A DNA stretch of 64,000 bases from Clostridia bacterium (GCA_017480115.1 JAFVBH010000064.1:1-64000); one strand, 5' to 3'; numbered from the stretch's first letter, positions 1-8,665 are shown. Notes: generated by a model from the letters alone, not told the origin. Program-made: numbers and translations.

Positions 1-619
1 CCAATCACCGAATTTCTGTTTTATCATAGCCTTTCCGCTATGCTCTTTGATTCAACACATTCAGGTCTGTTTGTTAAGTGTCTGTTAACTTTATGTTCAG
101 CCCCTTGACTGGAGACCTTACATAACAGGGACGGCCATCGGACGTCCGTCGATTTTACGCATAACCCGGCGGATGGCCAATGGCCATCCCTACAAATTTG
201 CGGTAACGGGTAGTCGGAGCGTTAAGAGAATATGCCGGTGGCATATTTTTAGTTCCGACCGAAGCGGCTATGCCGCGAAGGTTTTTTCCCGGAAATCCGC
301 ATATGCCCCGACGGACTTGATGCTATAAGTTCTGATTTATCGACTTTGCCGATAAATCAGAACTTAGGTAGGAGGTAGGAGGAAAGAGGGAGGAGGTTCG
401 GAAATCGCTGCGCGATTTGGATTTATAGACGTAAAGCGGGCACACCCGCTTGTAGTCCGTCAGGTTACGCGCAAAATCGGATGCCCAATGGGCATCCCTA
501 CAAGATTGTGAGCCCATCTTTTTACAAATCCAACCGCGAAGCGGTTCCACAATCATTCATTATTCACCGTTCATTATTCATTAACTTCTGATTTATTGGT
601 GAAGCCGATAAATCAGAAG
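1..619. repeat. Gene-free patchwork of palindromic repeats
   Basis: No convincing gene is visible in these 619 bases. Two stem-loops with nearly the same sequence lie at 327-365 (16-bp perfect arms, core CTGATTTATCG) and 583-621. Two short palindromes of the same design, GGATGSCCAATGGSCATCC followed by CTACAA, lie at 171-189 and 479-497. Further short echoes are a CATTCATTATTCA-type direct repeat near 553-582 and purine-rich GGAGGTAGGAGG stretches near 370-395. The pattern resembles REP/MITE-like non-coding repeats. The second large stem-loop runs into the stop codon of the amidase gene at 620-622 and may serve as its 3' end. Confidence 0.6.
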
Positions 620-1111
620 TTACCCATACTTCCTCGCCTGATCGATCCGCAAGCAGCGGATCCGGTCATAGCGGTAGGCGGAGAGCGGGACATTCCACGC
701 GTTGTTGGTATGGGCGGCGATATGCGGTTCGCCGCCCTGCATGCTGACGACCAGCAGCGTATGGTAAAACCTGCCGCTGTAGCCGCCAAGCTGCAAAATA
801 TCCCCGACCCGTACGTCCTGCAGCGGTATTTGGCTGCCAAACGGCCCGACGCCCTGATTTTGCGTCATAAAGGTATAAAAATATTCCACACCCGTCCATG
901 CGGCGGCACGGTCGTTCTGGGAAATATAATACCAGCCTACGTCGCGGGTCATATTCATGACGGCGTCGCCTGCGTACAGGCACTGCGAAATAAAATTGGT
1001 GCAGTCTCCGCCGATGGGGTCGAAATTATAATAGGCGGGGTTGCGGGACAACGCCCATTTGCGGGCATAGTCAATCGATTTCTGCAAATTCAGGTTATAT
1101 GTAATCAGCAT
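620..1111 (-). CDS. Putative amidase domain protein (Amidase_6 family)
   Basis: A 163-residue protein matching the short amidase_6 domain often found in Clostridia and Bacilli, a papain-like cysteine fold thought to cleave amide bonds in cell-wall or peptide material. The family hallmark GGDCTNFISQC lies near residue 37 (likely nucleophile C37). A histidine in FYHTLLVV and an Asn/His pair in AAHTNNAW are the probable remaining active-site residues. No signal peptide is visible, so it is either cytoplasmic or exported by an unknown route. The start is supported by AAAGGAG eight bases upstream. That start codon lies inside one arm of a perfect 17-bp inverted repeat (1104-1156), which could hide it in mRNA. 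It lies 52 bases after the GDSL hydrolase gene on the same strand and may be co-transcribed. Confidence 0.7.
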   Translation of the reverse strand: MLITYNLNLQKSIDYARKWALSRNPAYYNFDPIGGDCTNFISQCLYAGDAVMNMTRDVGWYYISQNDRAAAWTGVEYFYTFMTQNQGVGPFGSQIPLQDVRVGDILQLGGYSGRFYHTLLVVSMQGGEPHIAAHTNNAWNVPLSAYRYDRIRCLRIDQARKYG

Positions 1112-1156
1112 ATACTGTACTCCTTTCCTTATGGGTTCGGTACAGTATATGCTGAT
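1104..1156 (-). promoter_or_regulatory. 17-bp perfect inverted repeat enclosing a start codon
   Basis: Arms at 1104-1120 and 1140-1156 are perfectly complementary, with a 19-base loop. In minus-strand mRNA the loop carries the AAAGGAG ribosome site and the 3' arm carries the ATG (1109-1111) of the amidase gene. Folding would therefore expose the ribosome site in a loop and bury the start codon in a stem. Either translational control or a simple repeat element could explain it; there is no T-tract to make it a terminator. Confidence 0.55.
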
Positions 1157-1163
1157 AATTTCT

Positions 1164-1886
1164 TTATGCTTCGTCTGCCGTCAACGCTTCGTAAACCGTC
1201 TGCGCGATCAGCTTTGCGCCGTCGGCGTCAGGGTGCAGCCCGTCGCTGAGCAGCGCGCTTTTATCCTCAAACAGGGTGTATAAATCGATGCAGGGCAGAT
1301 CGTATTTATCCGCGAGAAGCTGCGTCATGGGAACGATATGATTTTTTATGACCTCCGGTTGAATATCGTACTTGACCTCGCCGTTATGCGCAAACGCCGG
1401 CGGCGGCAGCATGATATAAATCTTCGGCTGCGAGGTCAGCGATTGATACCGGTTCAGCAGGTTTTCATAATGCGCGGGAAACGTCTCCCGATCCCAGTTG
1501 TAGGGCTTTGAGTCATTAGAGCCAAGCATCAGAATGATAATATCCGGTTGAAACTCAATGCTTTGCTGATATAAGGCTTCTTCGATATACGGGCGATCGC
1601 CGTCGGGCGATACCGTTCTGCCGGAGTAGCCGAAGTTGTTGACGCAATAGCCGTCGCCCAGCAGTTTATTTAACACGGCGGGATAGTTGTTTTTTGTACG
1701 GTTATGAATACCGAAGCCGTAAGTGACGCTGTCGCCGACGCAGGCGACTTTGATCTGTCCCTCCGTTGCCGTTTGCATCGGGTGAATAAAGGACAACCTC
1801 CCTATGTAATACAGCCGGCCGATGGCGCCGAGCGCCGCAGCCAAAAGTATTGCGAGTACGATGGCAATGATTTTGGATACTTTCAT
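1164..1886 (-). CDS. SGNH/GDSL-family hydrolase, membrane-anchored or secreted
   Basis: A 240-residue lipase/esterase-type hydrolase. The N-terminus has one hydrophobic segment (about residues 5-27), a signal anchor or uncleaved signal peptide, so the catalytic domain should lie outside the membrane. Family blocks are in order: block I GDSVTYG with the Ser nucleophile near residue 53, the block II Gly in FGYSGRT, block III GSNDS, and block V SDGLHPD with catalytic Asp 215 and His 218. Such enzymes deacetylate cell-wall or capsule sugars or cleave small esters; the substrate here is unknown. It sits between pyruvate kinase upstream and the amidase downstream on the same strand, with a strong AAAGGAG ribosome site. 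Confidence 0.85.
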   Translation of the reverse strand: MKVSKIIAIVLAILLAAALGAIGRLYYIGRLSFIHPMQTATEGQIKVACVGDSVTYGFGIHNRTKNNYPAVLNKLLGDGYCVNNFGYSGRTVSPDGDRPYIEEALYQQSIEFQPDIIILMLGSNDSKPYNWDRETFPAHYENLLNRYQSLTSQPKIYIMLPPPAFAHNGEVKYDIQPEVIKNHIVPMTQLLADKYDLPCIDLYTLFEDKSALLSDGLHPDADGAKLIAQTVYEALTADEA

Positions 1887-1924
1887 GCAAATCTCCTTTC
1901 AGTGGCAGAAAAGCATTTTAAGCT

Positions 1925-3343
1925 TTATATGCGTTCTACCTTCATCAGATTGGTCGTGCCCGATACGCCCAGCGGTACGCCCGCCGTGATGGCGACAATA
2001 TCGTCCTTTTCCGCCAGTCCGTTTTGCGTGGCGACCTGTACCGCGGCGGCAAACAGCTCGTCGGTGCTGGTTTTTTCATCGATGATATAGGGAAGTACGC
2101 CCCAGCTCAGATTCATCTGTCGACAGACCGTTTCACTCAGCGTGCAGCTGATGATCGGGCAGGCGGGGCGGTATTTCGAGATCAGGCGCGCCGTCTGCCC
2201 CCGCAGCGATACGGTGATGATCGCCTTGGCGTTCAGGTCGTGGGCAGTTGTCACGGTGGCGTGGGCGATGGCTTCCGCCACGCTGTTGTTGATCGCCGCG
2301 CGGCGGGCGGAGAAGTTCCCTTTATAATCGATATTATTTTCAGTTGTTTGGGCGATCAGCGCCATGGTATGCACTGCCTCCACGGGGTACATACCCGCCG
2401 CCGTTTCGCCGGAGAGCATGATCGCGCTGGTGCCGTCATAGATGGCGTTGGCAACGTCGGTGATCTCGGCGCGGGTGGGGCGGTGGTTGCTGATCATGGA
2501 TTCCAGCATCTGGGTGGCGGTGATGACCTGCTTGCCGGCAAGGTAGCTCTTACGAATGATCTGCTTTTGAATCGCCGGAATCTCCTCAAAGGGGATTTCC
2601 ACGCCCAAATCGCCGCGCGCGATCATGATGCCGTCCGCCGCATCGATGATCTCATCAATATTTTCCACGCCGTCGGTGTTTTCGATCTTTGCGATAATGC
2701 GTACGTCCGCCCAGCCGAGGCTGCGGGTAAATTTGCGCAGATAATTTATATCTGCCGCGCTGCGCACAAAACTGGCGGCAATGAAATCAAAGCCTGTTTT
2801 CGCGCCGAATTCCAAATCGTTCATGTCCTTTTCGCTCAGATAGGGCATAGAGAGCATCACGCCGGGCACATTGATGCCCTTATTGTTGGAAAGCGTGCCG
2901 CCGCTTACGACGGTGCAGACGATCTCGGGGTCATGCACCTTGTCCACAACCATTTCTATGGCGCCGTCGTTGATCAATATCCGCGTGCCCTGGCGGACGT
3001 CCTTCGGCAGATTTTCAAAGCTGATGCTGCCGATCTTGTCCGTGCAGAGAATGTCGCGGGTGGTGAGCGTGTAGGTATCGCCGTCGTGCAGTTCCACCGG
3101 TTTGTTATCCTCGAATTTCCCCAACCGAATCTCGGGGCCCTTGGTGTCCAGCATGGTTGCAATGGGCAGCCCCAACTCTTCCCGCAGGCGTTTGATCTGT
3201 TCAAAACGCTGCTGATGCGTGGCATAATCCCCGTGGGAGAAATTAAATCTTGCCACATTCATACCCGAGCGGATCAACTCGCGCATGACAGCGTCGCTGT
3301 CCGTAGACGGTCCGACGGTGCATACGATCTTTGTTTTTCGCAT
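1925..3343 (-). CDS. pyk: Pyruvate kinase
   Basis: Glycolytic enzyme converting phosphoenolpyruvate and ADP to pyruvate and ATP in the cytoplasm. The 472-residue length fits the short form without the extra C-terminal PEP-utiliser-like domain found in Bacillus. Visible hallmarks are the N-terminal RKTKIVCTVGPS, the substrate lysine signature KIENTDGVENID, the metal-binding MIARGDLGVE and ATQMLESM. The ATG at 3343 is preferred over upstream in-frame codons because AAGGGAAGGAG precedes it and the family consensus begins exactly there. Only 38 bases separate it from the GDSL hydrolase gene downstream, so read-through is likely. Confidence 0.97.
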   Translation of the reverse strand: MRKTKIVCTVGPSTDSDAVMRELIRSGMNVARFNFSHGDYATHQQRFEQIKRLREELGLPIATMLDTKGPEIRLGKFEDNKPVELHDGDTYTLTTRDILCTDKIGSISFENLPKDVRQGTRILINDGAIEMVVDKVHDPEIVCTVVSGGTLSNNKGINVPGVMLSMPYLSEKDMNDLEFGAKTGFDFIAASFVRSAADINYLRKFTRSLGWADVRIIAKIENTDGVENIDEIIDAADGIMIARGDLGVEIPFEEIPAIQKQIIRKSYLAGKQVITATQMLESMISNHRPTRAEITDVANAIYDGTSAIMLSGETAAGMYPVEAVHTMALIAQTTENNIDYKGNFSARRAAINNSVAEAIAHATVTTAHDLNAKAIITVSLRGQTARLISKYRPACPIISCTLSETVCRQMNLSWGVLPYIIDEKTSTDELFAAAVQVATQNGLAEKDDIVAITAGVPLGVSGTTNLMKVERI

Positions 3344-3503
3344 GAAAATCTCCTTCCCTTCGGCATGCAAAAGTACCGCAGATATTATAAACGGTTTCAT
3401 ATATAAAAACAAGATGAAAACTGTGTTAATTTTACTTTTTCCTAATGTATTTTCTTTGAATATGTGTTATACTGGCAGTAAATAACAAAAAGGAAGTGTT
3501 GTT

Positions 3504-4181
3504 ATGCGCTATGAAATTAAGGGCGGCGACTTGCCCGTTGTCGTTTGTCAATTGGAAACCGGCGAGCAGATGCAATGCGAGGCGGGCTCCATGTCATGGA
3601 TGGACGATGGGATTGAGATGCAGACCCAGGGCGGCGGCATCGGTAAGATGTTCGGCAGAATGTTTACCAATGAAAGTCTTTTTTTGAACCATTATACCGC
3701 CCGCCGTCCCGGCGAGATCGCTTTTGCGTCCTCGTTTCCCGGGTCCATTAAAGTGGTGGAGGTCACACCAGCAAGACCGATTATCGCACAAAAAGGAGCA
3801 TTCCTTGCTTCCTGCGGTAATATCGAGATGTCGGTATTTTTCCATCGTAAGTTCAGCAGCGGTCTGTTCGGCGGCGAGGGGTTCCTGATGCAGAAGTTCA
3901 GCGGCAGCGGGCTTGTATTTTTGGAGATTGACGGTTCCGCTGTTGAATATGATATTCCCGCCGGCAGCCGAAAGATCATCGATACCGGGTATCTCGCCAT
4001 GATGGACGCGTCCTGCTCTATGGATATTCAGACCATAAAGGGCGTTAAAAATGTCCTCTTCGGCGGCGAGGGGCTGTTTAACACGGTCGTCTCCGGCCCC
4101 GGACATATTATTTTGCAGACCATGCCTGTTTCTAAAACCGCGGCCGTGATCCGCAAATATATTCCCACGCAGTCAAATTAA
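3504..4181 (+). CDS. AIM24 / TIGR00266 family protein
   Basis: A 225-residue protein of the AIM24 (DUF124) family, a widespread beta-rich fold with no assigned enzymatic role in bacteria. Typical sequence is visible: an early CEAGSMSWMD segment, GGGIGKMFGRMF, a central FLQKFSG-like stretch (FLMQKFSGSGLVFLEIDG) and a closing VSGPGHIILQTMP. No signal peptide or membrane segment is seen. It is monocistronic, with TATACT as a -10 box at 3468-3473 and AAAAAGGAAG before the ATG. It converges on the redox operon. No neighbour hints at a function. Confidence 0.85.
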   Translation: MRYEIKGGDLPVVVCQLETGEQMQCEAGSMSWMDDGIEMQTQGGGIGKMFGRMFTNESLFLNHYTARRPGEIAFASSFPGSIKVVEVTPARPIIAQKGAFLASCGNIEMSVFFHRKFSSGLFGGEGFLMQKFSGSGLVFLEIDGSAVEYDIPAGSRKIIDTGYLAMMDASCSMDIQTIKGVKNVLFGGEGLFNTVVSGPGHIILQTMPVSKTAAVIRKYIPTQSN

Positions 4182-4249
4182 ACAACGCGCGCAAGAAAGC
4201 GACTTCTTTCATAGGAACCGTAGAAGTTTCCGATGAAACAAAAAACAGC

Positions 4250-4275
4250 CCCGCATATCTTTTGCGATATGCGGG
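4250..4275 (-). terminator. Rho-independent terminator of the redox operon
   Basis: A perfect 10-bp stem (CCCGCATATC/GATATGCGGG) with a 6-base loop, followed on the minus strand by GCTG and a run of six T. It lies 18 bases past the stop codon of the AspT-type transporter gene and closes the minus-strand operon. It may also stop plus-strand transcription from the AIM24 gene. Confidence 0.85.
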
Positions 4276-4292
4276 ACTTCTTCATGTTATTT

Positions 4293-5507
4293 TTACGCAA
4301 ACATAATAATCAGCTTGGACGCGATGACAATCGTGATCAGGGCGATGGGATAGGTTGCCGCGTAAGCGGAGGCAACATCCTCTGTGCCTGCGGTGCCGAT
4401 CAGTGTGCCCAGCGCCGGGGTGCTGGTCATACCGCCGGTGATAGAACCGAGATTGTTCAGCAGCGGCAGCTTCAGCACGAACTTTGCGAAGATATAGCCG
4501 ATGATCATGGGAATGATCGTCATCAGAATACCGTATACAAAGTAGATCGGCTGGAAGTACTTTACAAAGCTTGCGCCGCCTGCGACGCCCGCGCCGATGA
4601 GGAACAGCATCAGTCCCAGCTCGCGGAACACGCGCAGCGTGGAGGTTTTCGGCATAATGCTGATCTTGCCGACTTTTCCGAAGTGACCGAAGATCAGCGC
4701 CGCCAGAATGCAGCCGCCGGTGGTGGTCAGGGAGAAGCCCTTATAGTTCAGCGAGCCGATGATAATGCCGAGGATCGCTGCGATGGAGAACGCGCAGAAG
4801 CCGAACTCGTCCAGCTCGACAAGCTTCTTGCCGTCGGATTTCTTTGCTTCTGCTGCGGAAATGGTAATCAGCTTGCGCTCCTCCTCCATATTCGCCTTGG
4901 CGATCTTGGGCATGATCTGTACAAACAGGACAACGCCCACAACGCCGAAGAGGTACGCAATACCGTGCCCGACAGCGACAAGATCTTCAAGATCCGCGCT
5001 GCCGACAGCTTCTTTTGCGGCGGAAAACGCGGGGGTGCTGGTAAGCGCGCCGGAAAGAATACCGACGACCATTGCCTTAAACTGCTCGTGATCCAGCGCG
5101 GTGGCGTTCCCGCCGATAAAGATGATCGCGACGGTAACAACGACAGAGGTCAGGATAATCAGCAGTCCCAGCAGTACGTAGGACTTAAAATTCTTCTTCA
5201 TATTGCGGAAGAAATTCGGACCGGCGATAAAGCCGACTGCCGTAACGAACAGCACAAGCCCGATGTTTTCCACGATCTTTAACGCGCTGGAAACATAGGA
5301 CGCGTCGCCCAGCTTGAGCTGCGCCGCCAGCGGATCATACAGGAACACGCCATAGACCAGCGCGATGATGAACACGCCCGCAGTGCCGAGGTTGACGCCT
5401 TTAATGGTGATCTTGCCCAGCAGATAACCGACCGCTGCGATGGCAAAGACCGAAAAGGTCAAAAATGTAATTGTTTTTATACTTAAAATTCCGCCGAAAA
5501 GTACCAT
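4293..5507 (-). CDS. AspT/YidE-type transporter (probable dicarboxylate carrier)
   Basis: A 404-residue integral membrane protein of the aspartate:alanine antiporter superfamily (TC 2.A.81). Two homologous membrane halves are visible, each with a GGMTSTPAL- or SGALTSTPAF-type motif (near residues 360 and 155). The cytosolic RCK/TrkA-C domains that separate the halves in AspT and YidE are absent, so this is a short form. Known family members exchange aspartate for alanine or export succinate (SucE of Corynebacterium). Last gene of the fumarase/Hdr/fumarate-reductase operon, 11 bases after the flavoprotein gene with its own AAGGAGG site, so I infer fumarate, malate, aspartate or succinate transport. 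The exact substrate cannot be read from sequence. Confidence 0.8.
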   Translation of the reverse strand: MVLFGGILSIKTITFLTFSVFAIAAVGYLLGKITIKGVNLGTAGVFIIALVYGVFLYDPLAAQLKLGDASYVSSALKIVENIGLVLFVTAVGFIAGPNFFRNMKKNFKSYVLLGLLIILTSVVVTVAIIFIGGNATALDHEQFKAMVVGILSGALTSTPAFSAAKEAVGSADLEDLVAVGHGIAYLFGVVGVVLFVQIMPKIAKANMEEERKLITISAAEAKKSDGKKLVELDEFGFCAFSIAAILGIIIGSLNYKGFSLTTTGGCILAALIFGHFGKVGKISIMPKTSTLRVFRELGLMLFLIGAGVAGGASFVKYFQPIYFVYGILMTIIPMIIGYIFAKFVLKLPLLNNLGSITGGMTSTPALGTLIGTAGTEDVASAYAATYPIALITIVIASKLIIMFA

Positions 5508-5518
5508 GCGCTGCCTCC

Positions 5519-7132
5519 TTATTTCGCTTCAAAACGGGGATTCCCGTGCGTGTAGGTGGGCAGCAGCTTGGGAGAGACGGTCTGTGTCTCGATGCCCGCC
5601 GCCTGAATCTCCGCTTCAAACGCGTCGATGTGCTTAAGGGTCAGCGGCGCAAGCTCCACGCGCTTGGACTTTGCGGACGCCTCTTTACCGGCGTTTCTGC
5701 CGAATACGATGATGTCCAGCAGGGAATTGCCCATCAGACGGTTTCTGCCGTGGATACCGCCGACAGCCTCACCGGCAACATACAGGTTCTCCACATTGGT
5801 CATACCGTCGGCACTGATTTCCAGCCCGCCGTTCTGATAGTGCAGCGTGGGGTAGACAAGGATCGGCTCCTTACGAATGTCGATGCCGTATTTTGCAAAC
5901 ATGCGCATCATCGCGGGGATACGCTTTTCAATGGTGCCCTCGCCGCCCTTGATCTCGATCATCGGGGTATCCAGCCATACGCCGACGCCGTCGTCGGTAT
6001 GTACGCCGTTGCCGCGGTCGGAGCATTCACGAATGATGGACGCTGCGGAAACGTCGCGGGTCTCCAGCGGGTGCATAAAGACCTCGCCGTTGACGTTGAC
6101 GAGCTTTGCGCCCAAGGAACGTACCTTTTCGGTGACCAGCGCGCCGAAGATCTGCTCAGGATATGCCGCGCCGGTGGGGTGATACTGGAGCGTATCCGCA
6201 TACAGCAGCTTTGCGCCCACGCGGTAGCCGAGGATCAGACCGTCCGCCGTTGCGCCGTAATGGTTGGAGGTGGGGAAGCCCTGATAATGCAGTCTGCCCG
6301 CGCCGCCGGTGGCGATGATTACGGTCTTTGCTTTGGCAACCAGCAGCTCGCCGGTCTCCATATTCATCAGAACCGCGCCTGCAATCTTGCCTTCTTCGTC
6401 CTTGATCAGTTCGATCGCCGCCGTAAAATCAACAACGGGGATATTTCTGTTGAGAACCTCGTCGCGCAGGGTACGCATGATTTCCGCGCCGGAATAGTCC
6501 TTTGCCGCGTGCATACGCTTGCGGGACGTGCCGCCGCCGTGGGTGGTCACCATGGTGCCGTCGGGCAGTTTGTCAAATTCCACGCCCAGCTCGCTCAGCC
6601 ACTGGATCGCCTCGGGGGCTTCGTTTACAAGCTTATAGAGCAGCTCCGGCTTTGCCGCAAAGTGACCGCCGCCGAATGCGTCCACATAGTGGATCGCGGG
6701 GGAGTCGTTGGGCTTATCGGCAGCCTGAATGCCGCCCTCCGCCATCATGGTGTTGGCGTCGCCCATACGAAGCTTGGTAACGATCATCACGCTGGCGCCG
6801 TTGTTATCCGCTTCGATCGCCGCGGAAGCGCCCGCGCCGCCGCCGCCGATGACCAGCACGTCAACGTCATAGTCAATCCGGCTAAGATCCACAGCGTCGG
6901 CGGTGATCCGGCTGTGCGCCTGCAAAAGCGCCGCCAGCTCCGTGGGGACCTTGCCGCCCTTGTTGGGCCCGATCTGCAGTACGCGGAACTCGTCCTGTTT
7001 GTAATCGGGGTGATAGGTCGCAAGGAGGGTGTCCTTTTCCTCCGCCGTCATACGGCGAGGCTCAAAGGTCGTGTTCTCCGCTCTGGCGGCCTCCACCTTT
7101 TTGATGGATTCTGTCATTTCTTTGTTATACAT
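5519..7132 (-). CDS. Fumarate reductase-type flavoprotein subunit (FrdA/TfrA-like)
   Basis: A 537-residue FAD protein of the fumarate reductase/succinate dehydrogenase catalytic family. After an unusual ~90-residue N-terminal extension comes the dinucleotide fold (VIGGGGAGASAA, residues 95-105). The substrate-site residues of true fumarate reductases are all present: QYHPTG (316-321), the arginine of ETRD (R359), the histidine of HYQNGG (H431) and the arginine of GRNRLMGNSLL (R465). This argues for real fumarate/succinate chemistry rather than L-aspartate oxidase or a generic flavoprotein. No membrane anchor subunit is encoded nearby, so the enzyme should be soluble like the thiol:fumarate reductase TfrAB of methanogens. 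It follows the Fe-S subunit by 13 bases, with AAGGAGG before the ATG. Confidence 0.88.
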   Translation of the reverse strand: MYNKEMTESIKKVEAARAENTTFEPRRMTAEEKDTLLATYHPDYKQDEFRVLQIGPNKGGKVPTELAALLQAHSRITADAVDLSRIDYDVDVLVIGGGGAGASAAIEADNNGASVMIVTKLRMGDANTMMAEGGIQAADKPNDSPAIHYVDAFGGGHFAAKPELLYKLVNEAPEAIQWLSELGVEFDKLPDGTMVTTHGGGTSRKRMHAAKDYSGAEIMRTLRDEVLNRNIPVVDFTAAIELIKDEEGKIAGAVLMNMETGELLVAKAKTVIIATGGAGRLHYQGFPTSNHYGATADGLILGYRVGAKLLYADTLQYHPTGAAYPEQIFGALVTEKVRSLGAKLVNVNGEVFMHPLETRDVSAASIIRECSDRGNGVHTDDGVGVWLDTPMIEIKGGEGTIEKRIPAMMRMFAKYGIDIRKEPILVYPTLHYQNGGLEISADGMTNVENLYVAGEAVGGIHGRNRLMGNSLLDIIVFGRNAGKEASAKSKRVELAPLTLKHIDAFEAEIQAAGIETQTVSPKLLPTYTHGNPRFEAK

Positions 7133-7145
7133 GCGCGCCGCCTCC

Positions 7146-7838
7146 TTACTTCTCGATCTCTCTGTTGTTGTAAAGCTCTTTCATCTCTTCGATGGGCTTC
7201 TGCATCAGGTTCTGCAGCAGCTCTTCAAAGGTGCCGTCCTTGATCTCCCGGACGCGGTCGTTCAGATGGCCGCAGGCAGGGGCAAGATATTTGCCGTTCA
7301 GCCGTCTTGCCAGCATGGCGACCTGCGGGTGAGAGATACCGGCAGGGCAGCGGGAGGAGCAAACGCCGCACATGACGCAGTCAAAGGATTCCTCGGCGCA
7401 CTTTTCGTATTCGCCGCGCTGCGCGTAAGCGATGTACTGCATGACGTTCAGCTCCTGCGTGCAGGAATTGGTGCAGGCGTTACAGCCGATGCAGGCGTAA
7501 ATTTCGGGATACAGCTGCATCATGATCTGCTCGGTGGGCTTCACTTCTTCAATGTTATACGGCTGCTTGATCAGCGGGAAGAAGGGCAGCGTGGCGATAT
7601 ACATATCGTTTTCCACCTTGGTCTGGCATGCGAGACAGACCTTCAGCTCTCTGTCGCCCTTGACCCTGTAGATCGTCGCGCAGGCGCCGCAGAAACCGTT
7701 GCGGCAGCCGCAGCCGCGCTTGAGCTGGTAGCCCGCATATTCCATCGCGCCCATGATGGTGAGATTGGACGGCACTTCGTATTTTTTGCCGTACAAAAAT
7801 ATGTTAACTAAATTTTGTTCCATGTTACGAACCCCCAT
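7146..7838 (-). CDS. Fe-S subunit of fumarate reductase (FrdB/TfrB-like)
   Basis: A 230-residue electron-transfer protein. An N-terminal plant-type [2Fe-2S] domain has cysteines near 45, 50, 53 and 68 (CRNGFCGAC). A C-terminal dicluster domain has two CxxCxxCxxxC motifs near 116-126 and 154-164. Classical FrdB has one 4Fe and one 3Fe centre after the 2Fe centre; here both C-terminal motifs keep all four cysteines. TfrB of methanogens carries CCG domains at its C-terminus; this protein lacks them, but HdrB in the same operon has them. The start at 7838 overlaps the FlxA stop (TAATG); a second ATG at 7823, preceded by GGGGG, is also possible. Confidence 0.85.
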   Translation of the reverse strand: MGVRNMEQNLVNIFLYGKKYEVPSNLTIMGAMEYAGYQLKRGCGCRNGFCGACATIYRVKGDRELKVCLACQTKVENDMYIATLPFFPLIKQPYNIEEVKPTEQIMMQLYPEIYACIGCNACTNSCTQELNVMQYIAYAQRGEYEKCAEESFDCVMCGVCSSRCPAGISHPQVAMLARRLNGKYLAPACGHLNDRVREIKDGTFEELLQNLMQKPIEEMKELYNNREIEK

Positions 7839-8665
7839 TAATATTCGTCCGGCATTTCAGCCAACTGGTCACAGCGGAACACAGGCCCGTCCTTGCAGAC
7901 GTACTTGTCGCCGATGTTGCACCTGCCGCATTTGCCTACGCCGCATTTCATGCGCAGCTCCATCGTCGTATACACCTGCGTCTTGTCGAAGCCCAGCTCC
8001 ACAAGCCCCGCAAGCGTAAACTTTATCATGATCGGAGGCCCGCAGATCACAGCGGTTTTATTGGTGTCGAAGCCCAGCTCCTTGACATAGTTGGGCACAA
8101 AGCCGACATGGCCGTCCCAGCCCTCCTGCGCGCGGTCGATGGTGAGGTATACGTCAATGCCGTCCTCGGCGCACCATTCGTCGATGATCTCTTTATAGTC
8201 CACCAGATCGTCCATGCTGCGCGAACCGTAAACGATGTCGATCTTGCCGTACTTGTCGCGGTTGTCGCGGCAGTAGTTGATGACGGAGTGTAGCGGCGCA
8301 AGACCGATACCGCCGGCAATGAACAGCAGATCCTTGCCCTGAAATTCGGTATCGACCGGGAAGCCGTTGCCGTAGGGACCGCGGATCGCGATCTCCTGCC
8401 CGACCTCCATCTGGTGCAGCCACGAGGTCAGCTTGCCGCACTTTTTGATGCTGAACTCCATAAATTCCTTGTTGGTGGGGGAGGAGGTGATGGAGAACAT
8501 GCCCTCGCCCGCGCCGGGAATGGAAAGCATGGCGCACTGACCGGGAATATGCTCAAACACCTTGCCGCCGTTCGGCGCCTCCACGCGGAAAGTCTTAACG
8601 TCGGGCGTGTCTGCGCGAATATCGGTGACGACGCCCAGCAAGGGGATCAAAGTTTCTTTTGTCAT
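7838..8665 (-). CDS. flxA: FlxA-like NAD(P)H:FAD oxidoreductase subunit
   Basis: A 275-residue ferredoxin-reductase-like protein, similar to sulfhydrogenase gamma/AsrB and to FlxA of the FlxABCD-HdrABC complex. The N-terminal FAD barrel has the FSITSSPT motif near residue 57. The NAD-binding half has AGGIGLAP near 117. A C-terminal four-cysteine cluster (KCGVGKCGRCNIG, then C near 257) binds a [2Fe-2S] centre as in dihydroorotate dehydrogenase B. Its inferred job is to take electrons from NADH and pass them to the Fe-S subunits. It overlaps FlxB by four bases (ATGA), showing tight translational coupling. Confidence 0.87.
   Translation of the reverse strand: MTKETLIPLLGVVTDIRADTPDVKTFRVEAPNGGKVFEHIPGQCAMLSIPGAGEGMFSITSSPTNKEFMEFSIKKCGKLTSWLHQMEVGQEIAIRGPYGNGFPVDTEFQGKDLLFIAGGIGLAPLHSVINYCRDNRDKYGKIDIVYGSRSMDDLVDYKEIIDEWCAEDGIDVYLTIDRAQEGWDGHVGFVPNYVKELGFDTNKTAVICGPPIMIKFTLAGLVELGFDKTQVYTTMELRMKCGVGKCGRCNIGDKYVCKDGPVFRCDQLAEMPDEY

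Noticed and set aside
323-556. A 77-codon frame on the minus strand inside the repeat region
   Set aside because: It is built entirely from repeat palindromes and has no ribosome site.
1-620. CRISPR array suggested by repeated palindromes
   Set aside because: Repeat units are unequal in length and spacing, and no cas gene is present.
5471-7243. A 590-codon open frame on the plus strand opposite the fumarate-reductase flavoprotein, and similar long antisense frames at 11329-13524, 32446-34878, 39709-41805 and 51563-53788
   Set aside because: They are mirror frames of well-supported redox and permease genes in GC-rich codon usage. Their products show no family motif and they lack ribosome sites.
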